Below, piece after piece: positions 32,719 through 44,000 of a stretch of 64,000 nucleotides of DNA; the stretch's first letter is position 1, and each line of letters begins with the position of its first letter. This DNA is from Sisyra terminalis. Taxonomy: Eukaryota; Arthropoda; Insecta; Neuroptera; Sisyridae. Below the pieces are notes generated by a model. That model was not told where the DNA came from and made no database searches. It saw nothing but the letters and a program-made list of their open reading frames with translations. Both the position numbers and the translations under genes were made by a program. The stretch covers positions 17,608,001 through 17,672,000 of the forward strand of contig OY292280.1 of NCBI GenBank assembly GCA_958496175.1. The letters run 5' to 3'.

Positions 32719-32767
32719 AGGTTCGAACCCGGAGATTGTTCCCTCAACATACTTATCAGCCCGGCTA
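32719..32767 (-). other. Diverged tRNA-like unit on minus strand (U2, Y)
   Basis: Reverse complement reads TAGCCGGGCTG (decayed box A, 32757-32767) ... TATGTTGAGGGAACAATCTCC ... GGTTCGAACCT (intact box B, 32719-32729). The central TATGTTGAG..AACAATCTCC matches the first tRNA-like unit of X. No T-run follows on the minus strand, so Pol III termination is not supported. It shows that the tRNA-like head was already present in the ancestor of X and Y. Confidence 0.55.
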
Positions 32768-33123
32768 CAAAGTCATCCCTTACCTATTTGACGAAGTTAG
32801 AAGCACTTGAATATTGAAGGGTTTGATGATTTCATCTGCCTCCAAATTGATGCACAATTTCATACCTTCAATGGGCTTTGTATATGGAAAAATTTGCACA
32901 GCATGTTTAATGTGAAATGTAAAAAGTCCAGTGACGTTCCCACAAGTGTTAAATCTATGCTACATAGGTAAATGAAAAAGAATTGGAAGTGACTTTTGTG
33001 TTAATCAATGCAGAAGCAACCAATGTTTTCATTATGTAAATTATATGTTCCCCAGTACCTATACATGTTAATGTAGCTAGAAAGTATAATTTGTTTAAAT
33101 AATTATAAAATATATTTTTACAG

Positions 33124-33354
33124 ATCCAAATTACCAAGAAACTAAGGACAAAGACATTGTTTTTGCGCTAAAGAATGTATCATCTTGTTGGGAGATAAAT
33201 AATTGGTAAGTCGCTGTACTTTTGAGACTTCCAAATATTGATTTTTGATTATTTATTGATTTTTTCGTTCCAGAAGAAGCTGACTGATGACAACGGAGAA
33301 TTATTCATTGGAGTTGAGATGTTCATCATTTCCGAATGGACGTTTGAGGAATAA
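33124..33354 (+). pseudogene. Exon-like segments A and B (U2, X'')
   Basis: Segment A 33124-33205 (82 bases, TTTTTACAG before, GTAAGT after) carries C for F before WEIN and N for D at the end. Segment B 33274-33354 is open to TAA. They lie in the same orientation as the ORF at 32333 and supply the downstream exons of the hypothetical three-exon gene. The A-to-B junction still gives TGA. Confidence 0.3.
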
Positions 33355-34163
33355 ATGCGGATCTTTGGAGGATCATCCATCAAATTCATAAAGGATATCA
33401 TTTCCACAATTGATATCTACCGAGAAAATCACTAATGGATTTACTACAACAATCAGAGCTGTAAATTGTGTTTTAATAATTCAGTGAATGTGAAGTTATA
33501 AAGTGGTTTAAGTGATAAAGTGGTTTAAGTGATAAATTGTGAAAATATCTGTAAATCAAGAAAATTTAATTAACTTAATATTTCTATATGATTATAATAA
33601 TTGATACTTTTACATAAATTATATAAACTATTGTAATAATGGAAAAACTAATATTGTAATTTATTATAAACTGTATTGATATTTAACATTAATAAATTTA
33701 TGTTAATTGAACATATTGTTTCAATTTGATTTTCCGCACCCATCCTCCTGAATTTTATATTTCAGAGTTAAGATACAAAGAAAAGTTAAGATAATGCAAC
33801 GATTAGGTAAGTAAGGTAAGTTCAATATTTTCCGATAGATTATCGAATATAACGATAAAGACAATATCGAAAAATATCTTAACTTTTTGAATTCCTTATC
33901 GATTTTTTTTATATATACATTTTAATTTTCTGAAGAAATTCTTTTGAAATACAAATGTTGTTTTTTTCGAAAAAAAGGATCAAGGACCTTAAAATGTTGC
34001 AATGTTTTTAGTAAAATTTTCCAACTTTAACATGGAGCAGCTATGGTTAAAATATTTTTGGAAAATTCCAACTCCATCGATCGAATTTTTTTTTCAATTT
34101 TCCAAAAATCTCATAAGAATTGTTTATGTATGAGTTTTAAGGTCATTTACATATATCATCTGA

Positions 34164-34224
34164 TAGCCGAGTCGTCTTGGTCGCCGTTGCTGTTGTTCGG
34201 AGTCGAGGTCCCTGGTTCGCATCC
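34164..34224 (+). other. Second tRNA-like head (U2, X'')
   Basis: Box A-like TAGCCGAGTCG at 34164-34174, box B-like GGTTCGCATCC at 34214-34224. Identical to the other copies in the head itself although flanking bases vary. Confidence 0.45.
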
Positions 34225-35180
34225 CGATTGGTCCCGGAATTTTATAATTTCTAATAATTGATTTCTATTCCTTACAGCTTATAATATATCTAATTAACAT
34301 TAATTCCTCATTCCAGACATTGTATCATCGAAATATTCGATCGAACAGTTCCAACCTTTAGGGGTTCGAAATGATCGATCGATGATGCTATATATTTTTC
34401 ATTTTATTTTTGCTCAATGGTTTTGTGACGTCACTCTTTTCATATATATGACGTCACACATACGTCGCCCCCCAGTGACGTCATTCCCGAAAAATTACCG
34501 AATTTTCGATTTTCGGGAAGTAGGACTCTGGGAATGGCTTAGTTACGTCACGGGAGGCCTAAAAAACATATCCTGAAGTCAATTTTTTCGGTTTTTTTTT
34601 TTGGGGGGGGGACCTCGAATTTTCGAATTTAGTGAAATGGGATTTCGGGAATGGCTTAGTTACGCTCCGAGAAAGCTAAAAATCATTTTAATTATACAAT
34701 TTTTCATTTTTTTGGCGAAAATTTTCCTGCCGAAATTCTGAAGAATCCCAAAAATAGGCCTAAATTGGCGATTTTTTTCACTTTTTCCAACTTCAAAGCC
34801 ATTTGTAGCGATAACTATCGATCGTAGGGTGACGATAGTAGGCTCATTCGATAGCGCTTGAATTACTCTATCGATGGTATAAATTTGGTCCCGGAAAAGC
34901 TTAAGGGGAAAAACTTTTTTTTTTCTCTTCTGAGAAATTTTATTTCGTCGACCAATTGTACGTCGATTTTTTTCAAAAAAATGTTTGTCAAATTTCTCGA
35001 TGAAATTCACACCATAGCTATATTACGTTACGATCGAAACAAAAATCCAATAAAACCTAAAGTTTTCGATATCGTTAATGGTTTTTTCGATATTTAAATA
35101 TCACCTATTGTGCTAGCTAATGCTATTTAAATACAAATTTGTTTTCTTGAAAAAAAGGATCAAGGACCTAAAAGTTTTCC

Positions 35181-37325
35181 AACAAATGCTTTTTATTTTT
35201 TGCATAGTGGTTAAGAATGGTTTAGTTTATAATATTCAACTTTAATTTAGTGAGGAAAACATCCCTTATGTCCTTTTTATGCATTAGAAAATTGACCTTT
35301 TTGAAAGTTTGAAACGATATTGTGGGTGTCTTTTGGCACACAGGACAAAATTGTTTTCCTATTATATTTCACTTGATAGCCTTAATTCAAAATCCGTTGA
35401 GAAAACTAGAACTCATAATGAAAAGTCACCATCTTTAAGTGACCCAATATCTGTCGAATTTTTTCGCTTAGACTTTCTACAATTTAATTTCCAGTTTCAA
35501 TTTTCCAAAGATATACGTATCAAATGCTATTTATTTTTTGCATAGTGGTTAAGAATGGTTTAGTTTATAATATTCAACTTTAATTTAGTGAGGAAAACAT
35601 CCCTTATGTCCTTTTTATGCATTAGAAAATTGTCCTTTCTGAAAGTTTGAAACGATATTGCGGGTGTCTTTTGGCACACAGGACAAAATTAATTTCCTAT
35701 TATATTTCACTTGATAGCCTTAATTCTAAATCCGTTGAGAAAACTAGACCTCATAATAAAAAGTCACCTTCTTTAAATGACCCAATATCAGTCGAATTTT
35801 TTCGCATAGACTTTCATCAATTTAATTTCCAGTTTCAAATTTCCAAAGATATACGTAACAAATGCTTTTTATTTTTTGCATAGTGGTTAAGAATGGTTTA
35901 GTTTATAATATTCTACTTTTATTTAGTGAAGGAAAACATCCCTTATGTCCTTTATATGCATTAGAAAATTGTCCTATTTGAAAGTTTGAAACGTTATTGC
36001 GGGTGTCTTTTGGCACACAGGACAAATTTTTTTTCCTATTATATTTCACTTGATAGCCTTAATTCAGAATCCGTTGAGAAAACTAGACCTCATAATGAAA
36101 AGTCACCTTCTTTAAATGACCCAATATCAGTCGAATTTTTTCGCATAGACTTTCATCAATTTAATTTCCAGTTTCAATTTTCCAAAGATGTACGTAACAA
36201 ATGCTTTTTATTTTTTGCATAGTGGTTAAGAATGGTTTAGTTTATAATATTCAACTTTAATTTAGTGAGGAAAACATCCCTTATGTCCTTTTTATGCATT
36301 AGAAAATTGACCTTTTTGAAAGTTTGAAACGATATTGCGGGTGTCTTTTGGCACACAGGACAAAATTGTTTTCCTATTAAATTTCACTTGATAGCCTTAA
36401 TTCAAAATCCGTTGAGAAAACTAGAACTCATAATGAAAAGTCACCTTCTTTAAGTGACCCAATATCTGTCGAATTTTTTCGCTTAGACTTTCTACAATTT
36501 AATTTCCAGTTTCAATTTTCCAAAGATATACGTATCAAATGCTTTTTATTTTTTGCATAGTGGTTAAGAATGGTTTAGTTTATAATATTCAACTTTAATT
36601 TAGTGAGGAAAACATCCCTTATGTCCTTTTTATGCATTAGAAAATTGTCCTTTTTGAAAGTTTGAAACGATATTGCGGGTGTCTTTTGGCACACAGGACA
36701 AAATTGTTTTCCTATTATATTTCACTTGATAGCCTTAATTCAGAATCCGTTGAGAAAACTAGACCTCATAATGAAAAGTCACCATCTTTAAATGACCAAT
36801 AACAGTCGAATTTTTTCGCATAGACTTTCATCAATTTAATTTCCAGTTTCAATTTTCCAAAGATGTACGTAACAAATGCATTTTATTTTTTGCATAGTGG
36901 TTAAGAATGGTTTAGTTTATAATATTCAACTTTAATTCAGTGAAGGAAAACATCCCTTATGTCTTTTTTAAGCATTAGAAAATTGTCCCTTTTGAAAGTT
37001 TGAAACGATATTGCGGGTGTCTATTGGCACACAGGACAAAATTGATTTCCTATTATATTTCACTTGAGAGCCTTAATTCAGAATCCGTTGAGAAAACTAG
37101 ACCTCATAATGAAAAGTCACCTTCTTTAAATGACCCAATATCAAACGACTTTTTTCGCATAGACTTTCAACAATTTAATTTCCAGTTTCAATTTTCCAAA
37201 GATATACGTAACAAATGCTTTTTATTTTTTGCATAGTGGTTAAGAATGGTTTAGTTTATAATATTCAACTTTAATTTAGTGAGGAAAACATCCCTTATGT
37301 CCTTTTTATGCATTAGAAAATTGTC
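35181..37325 (+). repeat. Satellite, array 3 left part
   Basis: Six and a third monomers between the U2 junction and the LINE insertion. The private variant AAAATTGACCTTTTTG occurs near 35291 and 36305, three monomers apart. The last monomer is split by the retrotransposon inside GAAAATTGTCC. Confidence 0.95.
37315..37325 (+). repeat. Target-site duplication, left
   Basis: AGAAAATTGTC, part of the satellite motif TTAGAAAATTGTCCTTTTTG. The right copy is at 38032-38042, with its first A merging into the poly(A). Confidence 0.88.
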
Positions 37326-38032
37326 GCTCTTGTCTACGACAACTCAAATGGTTGATAACCAACAAATCCCTTGCATTATCACTAAAAAGAACAATCTACA
37401 TTCAAGTCATTCGACCAGTTTGGACCTACGGATGCGAACTCTGGGGTATAGCATCTAATACCCAAATAAAAAGGATCCAAACTTTTCAAAACAGAGTGCT
37501 GAGATTAATGACGGGTTGCCCCTGGTTCGTAAGAGGTTCCATACTACACCAGGATTTGCTGATAACGATGACAGAGGACGAAGTAACCAAACGATATTCT
37601 AAGATAAGAGACTTGTTCGAAGAACACACAAACCCTACCGTCAGAGAAAACTTAATAAACTGGCCACCACCGAGGGGACAGAGGAAGCTAAAACGCAAAA
37701 GACACGTGGACCTTATAAATGATATCACATAAGATATTTAAAAAAAAAAAAAAATACCAATCCTAATAAAACAAAAGTAATTTGTGAAAAAAAATAAATA
37801 ACGAATAAGTAAAACTTATAATTAAATAAGACAAATATATATAAAATAAAGACAAAGAAATAAATAAAAATATATATAAAACAAATAATATTTAAGTGAG
37901 TGGGGACCGTCGCGGGATGGAATCCCCAACAGGTGACAAGTGAATCTGACTAAGGTTAGCTTCTACATATTAGCCAAACTGGAAAGCCAATTCGGCAATA
38001 AGTTAAAGACTTTAAAAAAAAAAAAAAAAAAA
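37326..38032 (+). mobile_element. 5'-truncated Jockey-type non-LTR retrotransposon
   Basis: A 0.7-kb insertion inside a single satellite monomer. It begins mid-ORF (encoding CLRQLKWLITNKSLALSLKR), continues through the C-terminal end of the reverse-transcriptase ORF, then a 3' UTR with an internal A-run (37741-37754) and a terminal A-run of about 19 bases (38014-38032). The satellite string AGAAAATTGTC is present on both sides (37315-37325 and 38032-38042), a target-site duplication of 10-11 bases. The opposite strand of the target has TTTT next to the cut, as expected for target-primed reverse transcription. It is the only foreign insertion in any of the four arrays. Confidence 0.93.
37328..37732 (+). 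CDS. C-terminal fragment of LINE ORF2 (reverse transcriptase tail)
   Basis: Open frame from the truncation point to TAA at 37730-37732, about 134 codons. It contains IRPVWTYGCELWG and ASNTQIKRIQTFQNRVLRL, PWFVRG and LHQDL, the conserved block found after the catalytic reverse-transcriptase domain in Jockey-clade elements (commonly KP.WTYG.QLWG.AS, .IQ.FQ...LR, PW.V, LH.DL). The catalytic YADD region and the endonuclease are absent because the copy is 5'-truncated, so it cannot be functional. The tail ends in a basic stretch (RGQRKLKRKRH). The similarity is from memory of the family, not from a search. Confidence 0.88.
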   Translation, partial: SCLRQLKWLITNKSLALSLKRTIYIQVIRPVWTYGCELWGIASNTQIKRIQTFQNRVLRLMTGCPWFVRGSILHQDLLITMTEDEVTKRYSKIRDLFEEHTNPTVRENLINWPPPRGQRKLKRKRHVDLINDIT

Positions 38033-38042
38033 GAAAATTGTC
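38032..38042 (+). repeat. Target-site duplication, right
   Basis: AGAAAATTGTC directly after the poly(A), followed by CTTTTTGAAAG, the resumption of the interrupted monomer. No satellite bases are lost between the two copies. Confidence 0.88.
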
Positions 38043-41000
38043 CTTTTTGAAAGTTTGAAACGATATTGCGGGTGTCTTTTGGCACACAGGACTAAATTGT
38101 TTTCCTATTATATTTCACTTGATAGCCTTATTTCAAAATCCGTTGAGAAAACTAGACCTCATATTGAAAAGTCACCTTCTTTAAATGACCCAATATCAGT
38201 CGAATTTTTTCGCAAAGACTTTCATCAATTTAATTTCCAGTTTCAATTTTCCAAAAATGTACGTAACAAATGCTTTTTATTTTTTGCATAGTGGTTAAGA
38301 ATGGTTTAGTTTATAATATTCAACTTTAATTTAGTGAGGAAAACATCCCTTATGTCTTTTTTATGCATTAGAAAATTGTCCTTTTTGAAAGTTTGAAACG
38401 ATATTGCGGGTGTCTTTTGGCACACAGGACAAAATTTTTTTTCTATTATATTTCACTTGAATGCCTTAATTCAGAATCCGTTGAGAAAACTAGACCTCAT
38501 AATGAAAAGTCACCTTCTTTAAGTGACCCAATATCAGTCGAATTTTTTCGCATAGACTTTCATCAATTTAATTTCCAGTTTCAATTTTCCAAAGATGTAC
38601 GTAACAAATGCATTTTATTTTTTGCATAGTGGTTAAGAATGGTTTAGTTTATAATATTCAACTTTAAATTAGTGTGGAAATCATCCCTTATGTCCTTTTT
38701 ATGCATTAGAAAATTGTCCTTTTTGAAAGTTTGAAACGATATTGTGGGTGTCTTTTGGCACACAGGACAAAATTGTTTTCCTATTATATTTCACTTGATA
38801 GCCTTAATTCAAAATCCGTTGAGAAAACTAGAACTCATAATGAAAAGTCACCTTCTTTAAGTGACCCAATATCAGTCGAATTTTTTCGCTTAGACTTTCA
38901 TCAATTTTATTTCCAGTTTCATTTTTGCAAAGATGTACGTAACAAATGCTTTTTATTTTTTGCATAGTGGTTAAGAATGGTTTAGTTTATAATATTCAAC
39001 TTTAATTTAGTGAAGGAAAACATCCCTTATGTCTTTTTTATGCATTAGAAAATTGTCCCTTTTGAAAGTTTGAAACGATATTGCGGGTGTCTTTTGGCAC
39101 ACAGGACAAAATTGTTTTCCTATTATATTTCACTTGATAGCCTTAATTCAAAATCCGTTGAGAAAACTAGAACTCATAATGAAAAGTCACCTTCTTTAAG
39201 TGACCCAATATCTGTCGAATTTTTTCGCTTAGACTTTCTACAATTTAATTTCCAGTTTCAATTTTCCAAAGATATACGTAACAAATGCTTTTTATTTTTT
39301 GCATAGTGGTTAAGAATGGTTTAGTTTATAATATTCAACTTTAATTTAGTGAAGGAAAACATCCCTTATGTCTTTTTTATGCATTAGAAAATTGTCCCTT
39401 TTGAAAGTTTGAAACGATATTGCGGGTGTCTTTTGGCACACAGGACAAAATTGTTTTCCTATTATATTTCACTTGATAGCCTCAATTCAAAATCCGTTGA
39501 GAAAACTAGAACTCATAATGAAAAGTCACCTTCTTTAAGTGACCCAATATCAGTCGAATTTTTTCGCTTAGACTTTCATCAATTTAATTTCCAGTTTCAA
39601 TTTTGCAAAGATGTACGTAACAAATGCTTTTTATTTTTTGCATAGTGGTTAAGAATGGTTTAGTTTATAATATTCAACTTTAATTTAGTGAAGGAAAACA
39701 TCCCTTATGTCTTTTTTATGCATTAGAAAATTGTCCCTTTTGAAAGTTTGAAACGATATTGCGGGTGTCTTTTGGCACACAGGACAAAATTGTTTTCCTA
39801 TTATATTTCACTTGATAGCCTTAATTCAAAATCCGTTGAGAAAACTAGAACTCATAATGAAAAGTCACCTTCTTTAAGTGACCCAATATCAGTCGAATTT
39901 TTTCGCTTAGACTTTCATCAATTTAATTTCCAGTTTCAATTTTGCAAAGATGTACGTAACAAATGCTTTTTATTTTTTGCATAGTGGTTAAGAATGGTTT
40001 AGTTTATAATATTCTACTTTAATTTAGTGAAGGAAAACATCCCTTATGTCTTTTTTATGCATTAGAAAATTGTCCCTTTTGAAAGTTTGAAACGATATTG
40101 CGGGTGTCTTTTGGCACACAGGACAAAATTGTTTTCCTATTATATTTCACTTGATAGCCTTAATTCAAAATCCGTTGAGAAAACTAGAACTCATAATGAA
40201 AAGTCACCTTCTTTAAGTGACCCAATATCAGTCGAATTTTTTCGCTTAGACTTTCATCAATTTAATTTCCAGTTTCAATTTTGCAATGATGTACGTAACA
40301 AATGCTTTTTATTTTTTGCATAGTGGTTAAGAATGGTTTAGTTTATAATATTCAACTTTAATTTAGTGAAGGAAAACATCCCTTATGTCTTTTTTATGCA
40401 TTAGAAAATTGTCCCTTTTGAAAGTTTGAAACGATATTGCGGGTGTCTTTTGGCACACAGGACAAAATTGTTTTCCTATTATATTTCACTTGATAGCCTT
40501 AATTCAAAATCCGTTGAGAAAACTAGAACTCATAATGAAAAGTCACCTTCTTTAAGTGACCCAATATCAGTCGAATTTTTTCGCTTAGACTTTCATCAAT
40601 TTAATTTCCAGTTTCAATTTTGCAAAGATGTACGTAACAAATGCTTTTTATTTTTTGCATAGTGGTTAAGAATGGTTTAGTTTATAATATTCAACTTTAA
40701 TTTAGTGAAGGAAAACATCCCTTATGTCTTTTTTATGCATTAGAAAATTGTCCCTTTTGAAAGTTTGAAACGATATTGCGGGTGTCTTTTGGCACACAGG
40801 ACAAAATTGTTTTCCTATTATATTTCACTTGATAGCCTTAATTCAAAATCCGTTGAGAAAACTAGAACTCATAATGAAAAGTCACCTTCTTTAAGTGACC
40901 CAATATCTGTCGAATTTTTTCGCTTAGACTTTCTACAATTTAATTTCCAGTTTCAATTTTCCAAAGATATACGTAACAAATGCTTTTTATTTTTTGCATA

Positions 41001-44000
41001 GTGGTTAAGAATGGTTTAGTTTATAATATTCAACTTTAATTTAGTGAGGAAAACATCCCTTATGTCCTTTTTATGCATTAGAAAATTGTCCTTTTTGAAA
41101 GTTTGAAACGATATTGCGGGTGTCTTTTGGCACACAGGACAAAATTGTTTTCCTATTATATTTCACTTGATAGCCTTATTTCAAAATCCGTTGAGAAAAC
41201 TAGACCTCATAATGAAAAGTCACCTTCTTTAAATGACCCAATATTAGACGAATTTTTTCGCATAGACTTTCAACAATTTAATTTCCAGTTTCAATTTTCC
41301 AAAGATATACGTAACAAATGCTTTTTATTTTTTGCATAGTGGTTGAGAATGGTTTAGTTTAAAATATTCAACTTTAATTTAGTGAGGAAAACATCCCTTA
41401 TGTCTTTTTTATGCATTAGAAAATTGTCCTTTTTGAAAGTTTGAAACGATATTGCGGGTGTCTTTTGGCACACAGGACAAATTTTTTTTTCTATTATATT
41501 TCACTTGAATGCCTTAATTCAGAATCCGTTGAGAAAACTAGACCTCATAATGAAAAGTCACCTTCTTTAAGTGACCCAATATCAGTCGAATTTTTTCGCA
41601 TAGACTTTCATCAATTTAATTTCCAGTTTCAATTTTCCAAAGATGTACGTAACAAATGCTTTTTATTTTTTGCATAGTGGTTAAGAATGGTTTAGTTTAT
41701 AATATTCAACTTTAAATTAGTGAGGAAAACATCCCTTATGTCCTTTTTATGCATTAGAAAATTGTCCTTTTTGAAAGTTTGAAACGATATTGCGGGTGTC
41801 TTTTGGCACACAGGACAAATTTTTTTTTCTATTATATTTCACTTGAATGCCTTAATTCAGAATCCGTTGAGAAAACTAGACCTCATAATGAAAAGTCACC
41901 TTCTTTAAGTGACCCAATATCAGTCGAATTTTTTCGCTTAGACTTTCATCAATTTCATTTCCAGTTTCAATTTTGCAAAGATGTACGTAACAAATGCTTT
42001 TTATTTTTTGCATAGTGGTTAAGAATGGTTTAGTTTATAATATTCAACTTTAATTTAGTGAAGGAAATCATCCCTTATGTCTTTTTTATGCATTAGAAAA
42101 TTGTCCCTTTTGAAAGTTTGAAACGATATTGCGGGTGTCTTTTGGCACACAGGACAAAACTGATTTCCTATTATATTTCACATGATAGCCTTAATTCAGA
42201 ATCCGTTGAGAAAACTAGACCTCATTATGCAAAGTCACCTTCGTTAAATGACCCAATTTCAGTCGAATTTTTTCGCATAGACTTTCAACAATTTAATTTC
42301 CAGTTTCAATTTTCCAAAGATATACGTAACAAATGCTTTTTATTTTTTGCATAGTGGTTAAGAATGGTTTAGTTTATAATATTCAACTTTAATTTAGTGA
42401 GGTAAACATCCCTTATGTCCTTTTTATGCATTAGAAAATTGTCCTTTTTGAAAGTTTGAAACGATATTGCGGGTGACTTTTGGCACACAGGACAAAATTG
42501 TTTTCCTATTATATTTCACTTGATAGCCTTAATTCAGAATCCGTTGAGAAAACTAGACCTCATAATGAAAAGTCACCTTCTTTAAGTGACCCAATATCAG
42601 TCGAATTTTTACGCATAGACTTTCATCAATTTAATTTCCAGTTTCAATTTTCCAAAGATGTACGTAACAAATGCTTTTTATTTTTTGCATAGTGGTTAAG
42701 AATGGTTTAGTTTATAATATTCAACTTTAATTCAGTGAAGGAAAACATCCCTTATGTCTTTTTTACGCATTAGAAAATTGTCCCTTTTGAAAGTTTGTAA
42801 CGATATTGCGGGTGTCTTTTGGCACACAGGACAAAATTGATTTCCTATTATATTTCACTTGATAGCCTTATTTCAAAATCCGTTGAGAAAACTAGACCTC
42901 ATAATGAAAAGTCACCTTCTTTAAATGACCCAATATTAGACGAATTTTTTCGCATAGACTTTCAACAATTTAATTTCCATGTTTCAATTTTCCAAAGATA
43001 TACGTAACAAATGCTTTTTATATTTTGCATAGTGGTTAAGAATGGTTTAGTTTAAAATATTCAACTTTAATTTAGTGAGGAAAACATCCCTTATGTCTTT
43101 TTTATGCATTAGAAAATTGCCCTTTTTGAAAGTTTGAAACGATATTGCGGGTGTCTTTTGGCACACAGGACAAAATTTTTTTTCTATTATATTTCACTTG
43201 AAAGCCTTAATTCAGAATCCGTTGAGAAAACAAGACCTCATAATAAAAAGTCACCTTCTTTAAGTGACCCAATATCAGTCGAATTTTTTCGCATAGACTT
43301 TCATCAATTTAATTTCCAGTTTCAATTTTCCAATGATGTACGTAACAAATGCTTTTTATTTTTTGCATAGTGGTTAAGAATGGTTTAGTTTATAATATTC
43401 AACTTTAATTCAGTGAAGGAAAACATCCCTTATGTCTTTTTTATGCATTAGAAAATTGTCCTTTTTGAAAGTTTGAAACGATATTGCGGGTGTCTTTTGG
43501 CACACAGGACAAAATTGATTTCCTATTATATTTCACTTGATAGCCCTAATTCTGAATCCGTAGAGAAAACTAGACCTCATAATGAAAAGTCACCTTCTTT
43601 AAATGACCCAATATCAAACGAATTTTTTCGCATAGACTTTCAACAATTTAATTTCCAGTTTCAATTTTCCAAAGATATACGTAACAAATGCTTATTATTT
43701 TTTGCATAGTGGTTAAGAATGGTTTAGTTTATAATATTCAACTATAATTTAGTGAGGAAAACATCCCTTATGTCCTTTTTATGCAATAGAAAATTGTCCT
43801 TTTTGAAAGTTTGAAACGATATTGCGGGTGTCTTTTGGCACACAGGACAAAATTGTTATCCTATTATATTTCACTTGATTGCCTTAATTCAAAATCCGTT
43901 GAGAAAACTAGAACTCATAATGAAAAGTCACCTTCTTTAAATGACCCAATATCAAACGAATTTTTTCGCATAGACTTTCAACAATTTAATTTCCAGTTTC

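Larger units (their letters stand above)
31343..33004. repeat. U2 segment Y
   Basis: Sequence found only in U2 and U3 (56045-57371). From left it has a diverged reverse copy of module M1 (about 31405-31470), diverged satellite monomers in reverse (31561-32020), an ATCGATCGAT-rich tract (32048-32110) resembling part of X in reverse, a signal-peptide-like ORF on the plus strand (32333-32566), and a diverged tRNA-like unit on the minus strand (32719-32767). Y looks like an older, inverted relative of X rather than unrelated DNA. Confidence 0.75.
33005..35180 (+). repeat. U2 segment X'' (partial forward copy)
   Basis: Right half of X again, from the exon-like segments to the satellite junction. 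It has exon segment A at 33124-33205, B at 33274-33354, the second tRNA-like head at 34164-34224, three intact TGACGTCA octamers (34426, 34449, 34476) and the border string ending at 35180. It lacks the GGGCTGCGCCATATG part seen in X and starts instead from Y. It ends in array 3 exactly as U1 ends in array 2. Confidence 0.85.
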
